NCBI GenBank assembly: GCA_021324545.1
Contig: JAJPIX010000008.1
Span: forward strand, 1 to 46,220
Source of the DNA: Alphaproteobacteria bacterium
GTDB lineage: Bacteria; Pseudomonadota; Alphaproteobacteria; Micropepsales; Micropepsaceae
Direction of reading: 5' to 3'
DNA length: 46,220 bases
Shown here: positions 33,003 to 41,988 of the stretch, piece after piece
How positions within the stretch are numbered: the first letter of the stretch is position 1
Layout of the letters: the number at the start of each line of letters is the position of its first letter
The notes under the pieces: model-generated
Told to the model about the DNA's origin: nothing
What the model saw: only the letters and a program-made list of their open reading frames with translations
Databases searched by the model: none
Position numbers and translations under genes: made by a program

Positions 33003-33012
33003 ACCGACCGGC
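33003..33012. promoter_or_regulatory. Candidate TetR operator between the regulator and E1 genes
   Basis: ACCG-AC-CGGC lies in the 88-base divergent gap. It differs by one base from the perfect ACCG-TC-CGGT at 40935-40944. AACCG (33002-33006) and CGGTT (33017-33021) form a further, longer symmetric pair around it. Confidence 0.4.
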
Positions 33013-33054
33013 CATCCGGTTAATTCATCCCCACCCCCAATTCAAGCCAAGCCC

Positions 33055-35130
33055 ATGTCCGCCATTCCGCAAGCCAAAGGCAACGCGCCCGACCCCGCCA
33101 TCGACTGGCGGCGCGTGGCGGAGCTTGTGCTGATCTCGCGCGCGTTGGACGAGCTGGAAGAAAAATCGCTCGTGCCGGAAAAAAAGGTGCTCTACCAGTT
33201 TTCCGCGCGCGGGCATGACATGGCGCAGGTGCTGCTGGGGCTTCAGCTCACCGGCCGGCACGACGCCATCTGCGGCTATTACCGCTCGCGGCCCATTCTG
33301 CTTGCGCTGGGCGTGGATCCCGCCGATGCGCTGGGCTCCTCCATGGCGCGCGCCGGCGGCTATTCCGACGGGCGCGACATCGGCGCCGTGTTCAATTTTC
33401 CCAACCCGCGGGGCGCCAGCGCGCTGCCCATGTGCGGCGGCGTCGGCGCGCAGTTCACGCCCACGGCGGGCTGGGCGCAGGCGATCCGCTATCGCAGCGC
33501 GCAGTTGAAGGATGCGCAGTGGGCGAACGCCATCGGCGTGGCGCTGGGCGGCGACGCATCGGTTGCGACCAACGGATTCTGGTCGGCGCTCACCATGGCC
33601 ACGACGCTCAATCTGCCCATGCTTTTCTATATCGAAGACAACGGCTATGGCATTTCCGTGCCGGGCAAGTTCCAGACGCCGGGCGGCGACATCGCGGCGA
33701 ACCTTGCGAGCTTTTCCAATCTGAAAATCTTTTCCGGTGACGGCACGGATCCCGCCGAAGCGGCGCATCTCACCAAAGACGCCGTTGCGTTTGTCCGCAA
33801 GGGCGGAACGCCGGCGCTGCTGCGGCTTGCGGTGCCGCGGCTCGAAGGCCATTCCGCCCAGGACACGCAGGCTTACAAGCCCGACGCGCAGGTAAAGTCG
33901 GAATGGGCGCGCGATCCGTTGCCGAAGTTGCGCGACTATCTCGTGCCGGCCGTGTTCGGCGAATCCGAATGGAACGGAATTGCGGATTCGGCCAAAGCGG
34001 CGGTCGCAAAGGCGCGCGCGGAGGCCGAGGCGCGGCCCGTCGCCGATCCGGAACAGACGGCGACACATGTGTTCTTCGATGGCACGCATCTGCAGGCGAT
34101 GGGCGGGCAGTGGCGCGAGGATTACCGGCCGCCGCGCGCAAGCGAACAGCCGTCGCCGGAAGGCCAGCGCATCAACATGGTCACGGCCATTCGCCGCACG
34201 CTGGAGCACGAGCTGGCGATCAATCCGAAGGTGCTGGTGTTCGGCGAAGATGTGGGGCCGAAGGGCGGCGTGCATGCCGTTACTCTGGGCCTGCAGGAAA
34301 AATTCGGCGAGGCCCGGGTGTTCGATACGTCGCTGTCCGAGGAAGGCATCATCGGCCGCGCCGTGGGCATGGCGCTGGCGGGGCTTGTGCCGGTGCCGGA
34401 AATCCAGTTCCGCAAATATGCCGATCCCGCGACCGAGCAGCTCAACGATTGCGGCACCATGCGCTGGCGCACCAACAACCGCTTCGCCGCGCCGATTGTC
34501 GTGCGCATGCCTGTCGGCTTCTTCAAATGCGGCGACCCCTGGCACAGCCAGACGAACGAGGTGCAGTTCGTGCATGCGCCGGGCTGGAAGGTGGCTGTGC
34601 CGTCGAATGCCGAAGATGCGGTGGGCCTGCTGCGCGCGAGCTTGCGCGGAAACGATCCTGTCATCTTCTTCGAGCATCGCGCCATGCTGGATGCGACGTC
34701 TGCGCGACGTCCTTACCCCGGCGATGATTTTGTTCTTCCGTTCGGAAGCGCGCGCATCGTGCGCGAGGGTGGCGACATAACCGTTGTCACCTGGGGCGCG
34801 ATGGTGGAGCGGTGTGAAGAAGCCGCGGCCGGTCTTTCGGTCGAAATCATCGACCTGCGTACGCTCATGCCGTGGGACAGCGAAGCTGTGATCCAGTCGG
34901 TCAAGCGCACGCGCCGCTGCCTGATCGTGCATGAAGATTTGATGAGCGGCGGCTTCGGCGCGGAAATCGCCGCCGTGGTGGCCGACAGGTGTTTTCTGGA
35001 TCTCGATGCGCCGGTGAGCCGCCTGACCATGCCGGATATTCCGAGCCCGCATAATCCGGCGCTGATGGAATGGGCGCTGCCGTCGGTGGAACGCATCCGC
35101 GCGAAACTCGAAGAACTGGTCGGCTTCTGA
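33055..35130 (+). CDS. Fused 2-oxoacid dehydrogenase E1 (alpha plus beta)
   Basis: The 691-residue protein joins both E1 chains. Residues 1-320 are the alpha half, with YYRSRPILLALG, MARAGGYSDGRDIG and the thiamine diphosphate motif GDASVATNGFWSALTMA...IEDNGYGISV. Residues 370-691 are the beta half, with INMVTAIRRTLEHEL, FGEDVGPKGGVHAVT, FDTSLSEEGIIGRAVGMALAGL and MPDIPSPHNPALM. It decarboxylates a 2-oxo acid and passes the acyl group to the lipoyl E2. The sequence is nearest to branched-chain or acetoin-type E1 enzymes; the substrate is not fixed. The E2 gene starts two bases later. A TetR gene lies divergently upstream. Confidence 0.92.
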   Translation: MSAIPQAKGNAPDPAIDWRRVAELVLISRALDELEEKSLVPEKKVLYQFSARGHDMAQVLLGLQLTGRHDAICGYYRSRPILLALGVDPADALGSSMARAGGYSDGRDIGAVFNFPNPRGASALPMCGGVGAQFTPTAGWAQAIRYRSAQLKDAQWANAIGVALGGDASVATNGFWSALTMATTLNLPMLFYIEDNGYGISVPGKFQTPGGDIAANLASFSNLKIFSGDGTDPAEAAHLTKDAVAFVRKGGTPALLRLAVPRLEGHSAQDTQAYKPDAQVKSEWARDPLPKLRDYLVPAVFGESEWNGIADSAKAAVAKARAEAEARPVADPEQTATHVFFDGTHLQAMGGQWREDYRPPRASEQPSPEGQRINMVTAIRRTLEHELAINPKVLVFGEDVGPKGGVHAVTLGLQEKFGEARVFDTSLSEEGIIGRAVGMALAGLVPVPEIQFRKYADPATEQLNDCGTMRWRTNNRFAAPIVVRMPVGFFKCGDPWHSQTNEVQFVHAPGWKVAVPSNAEDAVGLLRASLRGNDPVIFFEHRAMLDATSARRPYPGDDFVLPFGSARIVREGGDITVVTWGAMVERCEEAAAGLSVEIIDLRTLMPWDSEAVIQSVKRTRRCLIVHEDLMSGGFGAEIAAVVADRCFLDLDAPVSRLTMPDIPSPHNPALMEWALPSVERIRAKLEELVGF

Positions 35131-35132
35131 AG

Positions 35133-36260
35133 ATGGACATCGTTGCACCCGCCGAACAGGAAGGCACCAAAGCCGTCATCAAGACCTGGCTGAAGAAGGT
35201 GGGCGATCCCGTGCGCCTGAACGATCCGGTGGTGGAGCTGGAAACGGACAAGGTGGCCGTGGAGATCGCCGCCGAAGCGAGCGGCGTACTTTCGGAAATC
35301 CTTCTGGAATCCGGCGCAGAGGTCGAACCGGGCACGGTGCTGGGCCGCATTTCCGAATCCGCCGGCGCCGCGGCGGAGAAGGCGCCGAAACCCGGCGCAG
35401 GCAATGCGCCGGGGCCGTCTGCACACGCGAAGCCGTCAGGCGAACAGCTTCCGCCGGGTATTCGCCGTCTGCTGGAAGAGCATGGGCTGAGCGCCGCCGA
35501 TGTACCGGCGAGCGGCGCGCGGCTTACGCGCGAAGACATTCTGGCGGAAGCGGCGCGGCGCGCGAAGGCGCCGGCTGCGGGCGTCCGGCGCATCCCGCAT
35601 GACACGATGCGCAAGCGCATTGCCGAACATATGACGCATTCGGTCACGGTCGCGCCGCACGTTACCGCCGTATTCGAGGCGGATTTCACAGCCATCGCCG
35701 CGCACCGCGCTGCGCACAAGGACGCGTTCGCGAAGGACGGCGTGAACCTAACATATACGGCCTATTTCGTGGCTGCATCGGTCGCGGCCATGAAGGCCGC
35801 GCCGGCCGTGAACGGCCGCTGGTTCGACGACCGCATCGAAATTTATGACGACGTGAACATCGGCGTGGGCACCGCGCTGGGCGAAAAGGGCCTCATCGTT
35901 CCGGTCATCCACCGCGCGCAAACGCTGTCGTTGGCCGAAATCGCGCGCAGGCTCCAGGAATTGACGGAAAAAGCGCGCGCCGGAAAGCTTGCGCAGGCCG
36001 ATGTGCAGGGCGGCACGTTCTCGATCTCCAATCACGGCGTGTCGGGTTCGCTCGTGGCCGCGCCCATCATCATCAACCAGCCGCAATCGGCGATTCTTGG
36101 CGTGGGCAAGCTGGAAAAGCGCGCGGTGGTGCGTAACGACAAGATCGAAATCCGCCCGATGGCCTATGTCACGCTCACCATCGACCACCGCGCGATTGAC
36201 GCCTTCCAGACCAATGCCTGGCTGACGAAGTTCGTGGAAACGCTGGAGAGCTGGAAGTAG
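35133..36260 (+). CDS. 2-oxoacid dehydrogenase E2 (dihydrolipoamide acyltransferase)
   Basis: The 375-residue protein has one lipoyl domain (residues 1-75; lipoylated Lys40 in ELETDKVAVE), a Pro/Ala linker, a peripheral-subunit-binding domain (PPGIRRLLEEHGLSAADVPASG) and a catalytic acyltransferase domain with NHGVSGSLVAAPIIINQPQ and the active-site His in TIDHRAIDAF. The usual HRxxDG reads HRAIDA, with Ala in place of Gly. It transfers the acyl group from E1 to CoA. No E3 (dihydrolipoamide dehydrogenase) is in the window, so a shared E3 is presumably used. The stop codon is immediately adjacent to the paaK stop on the other strand. Confidence 0.93.
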   Translation: MDIVAPAEQEGTKAVIKTWLKKVGDPVRLNDPVVELETDKVAVEIAAEASGVLSEILLESGAEVEPGTVLGRISESAGAAAEKAPKPGAGNAPGPSAHAKPSGEQLPPGIRRLLEEHGLSAADVPASGARLTREDILAEAARRAKAPAAGVRRIPHDTMRKRIAEHMTHSVTVAPHVTAVFEADFTAIAAHRAAHKDAFAKDGVNLTYTAYFVAASVAAMKAAPAVNGRWFDDRIEIYDDVNIGVGTALGEKGLIVPVIHRAQTLSLAEIARRLQELTEKARAGKLAQADVQGGTFSISNHGVSGSLVAAPIIINQPQSAILGVGKLEKRAVVRNDKIEIRPMAYVTLTIDHRAIDAFQTNAWLTKFVETLESWK

Positions 36261-37523
36261 CTATTTCCGGTGGTCGAACACGCGCCTGGCCTTGCCTTCG
36301 GAGCGGGGCAGGGCGCCCGGCTTTTCGACCACGATCCTGGCGCTGAGGCCGTAATGCGATTTCATGCGGTGGTGCAGCCGCTCGCCGCAGGCATCGTCCT
36401 CCGCTTCCACCGTGACGATCAGTTCGTCCAGCGCCCCTTCGCGCCGGATATCGATGCGATAGTGCGGATGCATGGACGGATCGGAAAGAATGAGCTCCTC
36501 GATCTGGCGCGGAAAGATGTTCACGCCGCGGACGATGAGCATGTCGTCGCTGCGGCCCAGGATGCGATCCATCCGGCGCATGGGCAGCTCGCCCACCGGC
36601 GGCGAAAGCCGCGTCAGGTCGCCCGTGCGATAGCGGATCACCGGCGTTGCCTCGCGCTTCAGCGTGGTCAGCACCAGTTCGCCCGCCTGGCCGTCCGGCA
36701 AGACTGCGCCGGTCTGCGGATCGACGATTTCGGGATAGAACGCGTCTTCCCAAATGGTAAGCGCGCCGCGCGCATCGGCCCGTTCCTGCGCCACGCCCGG
36801 CCCCTGCACCTCGGAAAGGCCGTAGATATCGAGCGCAGCCATGCCGAAGCGCTGTTCGATTTCGGAGCGCATTTCCTCGCTCCACGGTTCGGCGCCATGG
36901 ATGCCGATCGCAAGCGACGTGTCGCGCGGATTGATGCCGGCGCGTTCCATCGCTTCGCCGAGTGCCAGAAGATAGGATGGCGTGCAGGCGATGATGCGGG
37001 GCTTCAGGTCGCAGATCAGTTGCACCTGCCGCTCGGTCTGGCCGCCGCTTGCCGGAATTACGGTGCATCCCAGCCGTTCCGCGCCGCCATGCAGCCCAAG
37101 GCCGCCGGTGAACAGCCCGTAGCCATAAGCATTGTGCAGGACGTCACCGGGCCGCCCGCCAGCCGCCCGTATGCAGCGCGCGATTAGACTGTCCCACAGA
37201 TCGAGATCGTTCTTCGTATAGCCGACAATCGTGGGCTTTCCGGTCGTTCCGGATGAGGCATGAATCCGCGCGAGCGTTTCGCGGGGCACCGCCAGCATGC
37301 CGAACGGATAGTTCGCGCGGAAATCGCTTTTCAGCGTGAAGGGAAAGCGCGCCAGATCGGCAGGCGATTTGAGATCGACAGGCGCCACGCCCGCCTCGTC
37401 GCACTTCGCGCGATAGTAGTCCGTGTTCCGGTGCGTGTGGGCGATGGACCATTTCAGCCGCGCAAGCTGCTCATCTTCGAGCATGGCGCGCGACGAAAAC
37501 TGCGGCCAGTCGGCGTGCATCAT
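36261..37523 (-). CDS. paaK: Phenylacetate-CoA ligase
   Basis: The 420-residue adenylate-forming enzyme activates phenylacetate with ATP and CoA to phenylacetyl-CoA, the entry step of aerobic phenylacetate breakdown. The phosphate-binding loop is IHASSGTTGKPTIVGYT. Other signatures are NAYGYGLFTGGLGLHGGAERLG, YGLSEVQGPG and the C-terminal GRSDDMLIVRGVNIFPRQIEE. The ATG overlaps the paaZ stop (ATGA), so it is the last gene of the reverse operon paaG-paaZ-paaK. Its stop abuts the E2 stop with no gap and no terminator is visible between them. Confidence 0.96.
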   Translation of the reverse strand: MMHADWPQFSSRAMLEDEQLARLKWSIAHTHRNTDYYRAKCDEAGVAPVDLKSPADLARFPFTLKSDFRANYPFGMLAVPRETLARIHASSGTTGKPTIVGYTKNDLDLWDSLIARCIRAAGGRPGDVLHNAYGYGLFTGGLGLHGGAERLGCTVIPASGGQTERQVQLICDLKPRIIACTPSYLLALGEAMERAGINPRDTSLAIGIHGAEPWSEEMRSEIEQRFGMAALDIYGLSEVQGPGVAQERADARGALTIWEDAFYPEIVDPQTGAVLPDGQAGELVLTTLKREATPVIRYRTGDLTRLSPPVGELPMRRMDRILGRSDDMLIVRGVNIFPRQIEELILSDPSMHPHYRIDIRREGALDELIVTVEAEDDACGERLHHRMKSHYGLSARIVVEKPGALPRSEGKARRVFDHRK

Positions 37524-39529
37524 ACGGCATTCATGGTGAGCAGCTCATAGGTTGCCACCGTATCGCTGTTCTGGTTCGTCAGCACCACTTGCCAGCGCAC
37601 TTCGCCGTATTCGGCGTTTCGTTGCGATTTCGATTTGGCGGTCAGCCGTACCTGGATGCTGTCGCCGGGTTTTACCGGCTTCAGGAAACGCAGATTGTCG
37701 AGCCCGTAATTTGCGAGCACCGGCCCCGGCGCGGGATCCACGAACAACCCCGCCGCGAAGGCGAGCAGGAGATAGCCATGCGCCACGCGCCCGCCGAAGA
37801 ACGGGTTGGCCGCGGCCGCTTCTTCATCCATGTGGGCGTAGAAGGTGTCGCCGGTGAAATGGGCGAAATGCTCCACGTCTTCCAGCGTGATCGTGCGCGG
37901 CTTGGTGATGAGCGTCTTGCCGAGCTCGAGTTCGTTGAAACGCAGGCGGAAGGGATGCGGGCCATCGGTGAATTCCGGCGCGCCCGGCGTCCAGCTGTTC
38001 GTCACGGCCGAAATCATGCGCGGGCTTCCCTGAAGCGCCGTGCGCTGCATGTAGTGGTAGACGCCGCGCAGGCCGCCCATTTCCTCCCCGCCGCCCGCGC
38101 GCCCGGGGCCTCCATGGATGAGCATGGGGAGCGGCGAGCCATGGCCGGTGGATTCTTTTGCGCAGTCGCGGTCCACCACAAGCAGCCGCCCATGAAATGC
38201 GCCGGAGCCGGTGACGACTTCGCGCGTCACCGCGGGATCGTAAGTGAAAAGCGACATGACCAGCGAGCCGTTGCCCCTGTTCACCAGCTTCACGGCTTCA
38301 GAAACATCGCGATACGGCATCAGGGTGGCAACAGGTCCGAATGGTTCCGTTTCATGAACGCGCGTGGCCTTTGCCGGATCGTCGCAGCGCAGAAGCACCG
38401 GCGGAAGAAAAGCGCCTTTATCGCCGGTCTTCTGCGGATCCCCGAAAACGACGCGCGCTTCGCGGGAAAGCGCTTCGATCTTGCTGCGTACATCGTCGCG
38501 CTGGCTTGTGCTCACCAGTGCGCCCATCTGGGTTTTTTCGTCGCGCGGGTCGCCAACCACAATTTTGGAAAGGCGCTCTTTCAATGCGGCTTCGGCGGCG
38601 TCAATCAGGCGGGCGGGAACGAACGCGCGGCGGATGGCCGTGCATTTCTGTCCGGCCTTGGCGGTCATCTCGCGCACGACTTCCTTTACGAAGAGTTCGA
38701 ACTCCGGCGAGTCCGGCCCGGCATCCGGTCCGAGCACCGCGGCATTGAGGGAATCGCGTTCGGCGATGAAGCGCACGCTTTCCCGCGCAATCACGGGATG
38801 GCGCTGGAGTTTCTGCGCAGTGTCGGCCGATCCGGTGAACGACACAACATCCTGTCCCGTCAGGTGATCGAACAGATCGCCGATGGGCCCCACGACCAGT
38901 TGCAAAGCGCCTTTCGGCAGCGCGCCTGTTTCAATCAGGATGCGAAATGCGGCCTCTGCAACATAGGCGCTGGCCGTCGCCGGCTTTACGATGGCCGGAA
39001 CGCCGGCAAGCAGGGTAGGGCCGAGCTTTTCCAGCATGCCCCACACAGGAAAATTGAAGGCATTGATGTGAACGGCCACGCCCTGCAGCGGCGTCATGAC
39101 ATGCTGGCCGACAAACGTGCCGCGCTTGGAAAGCTGCTCCACCGCGCCGTCGATCAGGATGGTATCGTTGGGAAGCTCGCGGCGGCCTTTGGAGGCATAG
39201 GCGAACAGGGTTACTGCGCCGCCTTCAATGTCGATCCAGCCGTCGGATCGGGTCGCCCCGGTCTGGTAGGAAAGCTCGTATAGCTGCTCCTTTTTGGCCA
39301 TGATCGCTTCGGCCAGCGTTTTCAGGATCTTTGCGCGTGCGTGGAATGTCATCGCGCGCAGGGCGGGGCCGCCGACATTGCGCGCATGATGCAGCATCTG
39401 CGCAAAGCCGCCTGCGCTGCCCACCTGCGCAACGGGCTCGCCATTTATGGCCGATGAAATGTCGGTGAGCGCACCTGCGGGCTCGACCCAGCGGTCGTTC
39501 GCGTAACTCAGTAGCTTGAGCGGCTTCAT
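37520..39529 (-). CDS. paaZ: Oxepin-CoA hydrolase / 3-oxo-5,6-dehydrosuberyl-CoA semialdehyde dehydrogenase
   Basis: The 669-residue protein fuses an aldehyde dehydrogenase (residues 1-520) with a MaoC-like hydratase (530-669), exactly the PaaZ design. The dehydrogenase keeps catalytic Glu257 ([12 protein letters not shown]) and Cys296 (GQKCTAIRR). The hydratase keeps the Asp and His in [13 protein letters not shown]...VAHGYLL. It opens the oxepin ring of the PaaG product and oxidises the resulting aldehyde. The ATG at 39529 has AGGAG just upstream. It lies ten bases after the paaG stop and overlaps paaK by ATGA. Confidence 0.97.
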   Translation of the reverse strand: MKPLKLLSYANDRWVEPAGALTDISSAINGEPVAQVGSAGGFAQMLHHARNVGGPALRAMTFHARAKILKTLAEAIMAKKEQLYELSYQTGATRSDGWIDIEGGAVTLFAYASKGRRELPNDTILIDGAVEQLSKRGTFVGQHVMTPLQGVAVHINAFNFPVWGMLEKLGPTLLAGVPAIVKPATASAYVAEAAFRILIETGALPKGALQLVVGPIGDLFDHLTGQDVVSFTGSADTAQKLQRHPVIARESVRFIAERDSLNAAVLGPDAGPDSPEFELFVKEVVREMTAKAGQKCTAIRRAFVPARLIDAAEAALKERLSKIVVGDPRDEKTQMGALVSTSQRDDVRSKIEALSREARVVFGDPQKTGDKGAFLPPVLLRCDDPAKATRVHETEPFGPVATLMPYRDVSEAVKLVNRGNGSLVMSLFTYDPAVTREVVTGSGAFHGRLLVVDRDCAKESTGHGSPLPMLIHGGPGRAGGGEEMGGLRGVYHYMQRTALQGSPRMISAVTNSWTPGAPEFTDGPHPFRLRFNELELGKTLITKPRTITLEDVEHFAHFTGDTFYAHMDEEAAAANPFFGGRVAHGYLLLAFAAGLFVDPAPGPVLANYGLDNLRFLKPVKPGDSIQVRLTAKSKSQRNAEYGEVRWQVVLTNQNSDTVATYELLTMNAV

Positions 39530-39539
39530 TGGCGGCTCC

Positions 39540-40331
39540 TTATTGTCCCGTGAATTTCGGCGTTCGCTTTTCCATGAAGGCGGCCACGCCTTCCCGGTAG
39601 TCGGCGGAACGGCCGAGCTCGCGCTGCAGATCGCGCTCCAGATCGAGCTGCTGATCGAGGCTCGCAAGCCAGCCCTTGCGCATGGCCGATTTGATGGCCG
39701 CAAAGCCGCGCGTCGGCCCGCCTGCCAGCCGTGCCGCAACCTTTCCGGCCTCGTTCATCAACTCGGCGTCGTCCACGCAGCGCCAGATCAGACCCCATTG
39801 TTCTGCTTTTTCGGCGTTCAGCGGCTCGCCGGTCAAGGCAAGGCCGAGCGCGCGCGCCTGCCCCGCAAGGCGCGGCAGGATCCACGTGCCGCCGGAATCC
39901 GGCACCAGCCCGATGTTGGAGAATGACTGGATGAACTTTGCGCTCTTCGCCGCGAACACGATATCGCATGCGAATGCGATGTTCGCGCCGGCACCCGCCG
40001 CCACGCCATTCACTGCGCACACCACGGGCTTCGGAAGCGCGATCAGGCGGCGGATCAGCGGGTTGTATCTGTTCTCCAGCGACTCGCCCAGATCCACACC
40101 GTCGCCGCCCGGCGCCACCGCGCGGTCCGACAGATCCTGCCCGGCGCAGAACCCTCGGCCGGCCCCGGTCAGCAACAGCGCGCGGACGCCTGTGTCGCGC
40201 TCCACTTTCGAGAGCGCATCGGCCACTTCGCCATGCATCTGCACGGTAAAACTGTTGAGGCGATCGGGCCGGTTCAGCGTCAGTCGCGCCACGCCATCCG
40301 CGATTTCGAACAGGATTGTTTCGTAGTTCAT
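39540..40331 (-). CDS. paaG: 1,2-epoxyphenylacetyl-CoA isomerase
   Basis: The 263-residue crotonase-fold protein closely follows PaaG throughout: VARLTLNRPDRLNSFTVQMH, ALLLTGAGRGFCAGQDLSDR, ICAVNGVAAGAGA-type oxyanion loop (VCAVNGVAAGAGANIAF), SNIGLVPDSGGTWILPRLAG with the catalytic Asp, and LDLERDLQRELGRSADYREGV. It converts ring-1,2-epoxyphenylacetyl-CoA to the oxepin for PaaZ. It is the first gene of the reverse operon, and its promoter must lie in the 168-base gap shared with paaI, most of which is taken up by a palindromic element. Confidence 0.96.
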   Translation of the reverse strand: MNYETILFEIADGVARLTLNRPDRLNSFTVQMHGEVADALSKVERDTGVRALLLTGAGRGFCAGQDLSDRAVAPGGDGVDLGESLENRYNPLIRRLIALPKPVVCAVNGVAAGAGANIAFACDIVFAAKSAKFIQSFSNIGLVPDSGGTWILPRLAGQARALGLALTGEPLNAEKAEQWGLIWRCVDDAELMNEAGKVAARLAGGPTRGFAAIKSAMRKGWLASLDQQLDLERDLQRELGRSADYREGVAAFMEKRTPKFTGQ

Positions 40332-40348
40332 TGTCCTATCCCATTGCC

Positions 40349-40444
40349 GTCATGGCCGCCCTCGTGGCGGCCATCCACTGACGCGATTGGAGACGGTTAT
40401 CTCAGACCGGGATCATGGATGGCCGGGACAAGCCCGGCCATGAC
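40349..40444. repeat. Bipartite palindromic intergenic element (copy 2)
   Basis: The element is bounded by GTCAT (40349-40353) and ATGAC (40440-40444). ATGGCCGCC/GGCGGCCAT with a 5-base loop (40352-40374) and ATGGCCGGG/CCCGGCCAT with a 5-base loop (40419-40441) are two perfect 9-bp hairpins in opposite orientation, separated by 44 bases. It has the same plan as the element at 9665-9734 and lies in the paaG/paaI divergent promoter region. Confidence 0.8.
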
Positions 40445-40499
40445 GATAGGGGATTTTGGGTTAGGATAGAACTCGAGAACATTCTTCGTGGATTGGCCG

Positions 40500-40931
40500 A
40501 TGAGCGAAGCCGACCGGCTGGCGAACAAAGTTGCGCATGTCATGCTTTCGCGCGAGGGCACGGGCGCCGCCTGGGGCATTCAGATCGACGAGGCCCGCGA
40601 AGGCTATGCCCGCATTTCCATGACGGTGCGCAAGGACATGCTCAACGGCCACGCCATTGCCCATGGCGGCATGATTTTCGCGCTGGCCGACACGGCATTC
40701 GCCTATGCCTGCAACTCGCGCAATGTGAACACCGTGGCGCAACAGGCCTCCATCGCGTTTCTGGCGCCCGGACGGGAAGGGGACCGGTTGACGGCCGAAG
40801 CGGCCGAGGTTGCGGTCTCGGGCCGGTCAGGCGTCTATGCAGTGACCGTCACCAATCAGGCGGGCGAAAAGATTGCAGTATTTCAAGGGCTTTCCCGATC
40901 AACCGGAGGGGCCGTGCTCGCGCCGGATTAA
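40500..40931 (+). CDS. paaI: Hydroxyphenylacetyl-CoA thioesterase
   Basis: The 143-residue hot-dog thioesterase has the PaaI core MTVRKDMLNGHAIAHGGMIF, then ALADTAFAYACNS, with the active-site Asp, and a second strand region IAFLAPGREGDRLTAEA. PaaI hydrolyses dead-end ring-hydroxylated phenylacetyl-CoA, releasing trapped CoA. ATG at 40500 is favoured because the protein then starts MSEADRLA like its relatives; an in-frame GTG at 40488 is possible. It is transcribed toward paaA, but a separate promoter lies after its stop. Confidence 0.93.
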   Translation: MSEADRLANKVAHVMLSREGTGAAWGIQIDEAREGYARISMTVRKDMLNGHAIAHGGMIFALADTAFAYACNSRNVNTVAQQASIAFLAPGREGDRLTAEAAEVAVSGRSGVYAVTVTNQAGEKIAVFQGLSRSTGGAVLAPD

Positions 40932-40958
40932 TTGACCGTCCGGTCGATTTATTATATT
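40932..40958 (+). promoter_or_regulatory. paaA promoter with overlapping TetR-type operator
   Basis: TTGACC (40932-40937) and TATATT (40953-40958) form a plausible -35/-10 pair with a 15-base spacer. GACCG-TC-CGGTC (40934-40945) is a perfect palindrome and overlaps the -35, so a bound TetR dimer would block polymerase. A Shine-Dalgarno AGGA follows at 40976-40979 before the paaA ATG. Confidence 0.6.
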
Positions 40959-40986
40959 TTCAGGCCTGCAGAGCCAGGATGGCGGA

Positions 40987-41985
40987 ATGTATACAACCGA
41001 GCTCAAGGAGAGGAACCAGGCGGTCCAGGGCCTCTCGCTCGAACGGGAAGACCCCGAAAGGCTGGCCGCATTCGAGGCGCGCGTGGCCGCCGATGATTTC
41101 ATCGAGCCGAAGGACTGGATGCCGGAGGCCTATCGCAAGACGCTGATCCGCCAGATCTCGCAACACGCCCATTCGGAGAGCGTGGGCATGCTGCCGGAAG
41201 GCAACTGGATCACGCGCGCACCCAATCTGCGCCGCAAGGCGATCCTGCTGGCCAAGGTGCAGGATGAGGGCGGGCATGGCCTTTATCTCTATGCGGCGGC
41301 GGAGACGCTTGGCATCACCCGCGAGGAAATGATCGAGGCCCTGCATTCGGGCCGCGCGAAATACTCCACGATCTTCAATTATCCCACGCTGACCTGGGCG
41401 GACATTGGCGCCATCGGCTGGCTGGTGGACGGCGCGGCCATCATGAACCAGGTTCCGCTGCAGCGCACGTCCTACGGCCCCTATGCGCGCGCCATGGTTC
41501 GCATCTGCAAGGAGGAGAGTTTCCACCAGCGCCAGGGCTACGAAATCATGATGACGCTGGCCAACGGCACGGACGCCCAAAAGCGCATGGCGCAGGACGC
41601 GCTGGATCGCTGGTGGTGGCCGTCGCTCATGATGTTCGGGCCGCCGGACGAAAACTCGCCCAATACGGCGCAAAGCGTGCGCTGGCGGATCAAGCGGGAA
41701 ACCAACGACGAGCTGCGCCAGAAATTCGTGGATGTGACCGTGCCGCAGGCCGATGCGCTTGGCCTCGTTGTCCCCGATCCGAAACTGAAATGGAACGAAG
41801 AGCGCGGCCATTACGATTTCGGGGACATCGACTGGGATGAATTCTATGCCGTGGTGCGCGGCGAGGGGCCGGTCGCCAAGGAACGCATGACGGCGCGGGT
41901 AAAAGCCTGGGAAGACGGCAAATGGGTCCGCGACGCCGCGGCGGCGCACGCCGAGAAGCGCGGCATGCGGATCGCGGCGGAGTAG
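40987..41985 (+). CDS. paaA: Phenylacetyl-CoA epoxidase catalytic subunit PaaA
   Basis: The 332-residue protein is the diiron oxygenase subunit of the phenylacetyl-CoA 1,2-epoxidase. Iron ligands are in [13 protein letters not shown] and [13 protein letters not shown], and [12 protein letters not shown] matches the family. It epoxidises the aromatic ring of phenylacetyl-CoA with O2, with electrons from PaaE and help from PaaB and PaaC. It is first in a tight forward operon paaA-B-C-D-E, with paaB starting three bases after its stop. Confidence 0.97.
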   Translation: MYTTELKERNQAVQGLSLEREDPERLAAFEARVAADDFIEPKDWMPEAYRKTLIRQISQHAHSESVGMLPEGNWITRAPNLRRKAILLAKVQDEGGHGLYLYAAAETLGITREEMIEALHSGRAKYSTIFNYPTLTWADIGAIGWLVDGAAIMNQVPLQRTSYGPYARAMVRICKEESFHQRQGYEIMMTLANGTDAQKRMAQDALDRWWWPSLMMFGPPDENSPNTAQSVRWRIKRETNDELRQKFVDVTVPQADALGLVVPDPKLKWNEERGHYDFGDIDWDEFYAVVRGEGPVAKERMTARVKAWEDGKWVRDAAAAHAEKRGMRIAAE

Positions 41986-41988
41986 CTC

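Noticed and set aside
33025-35148. 707-codon reverse-strand open frame opposite the E1 gene
   Set aside because: Composition is Arg/His/Ala-rich and it mirrors the E1 frame; high-GC antisense frames often lack stops.
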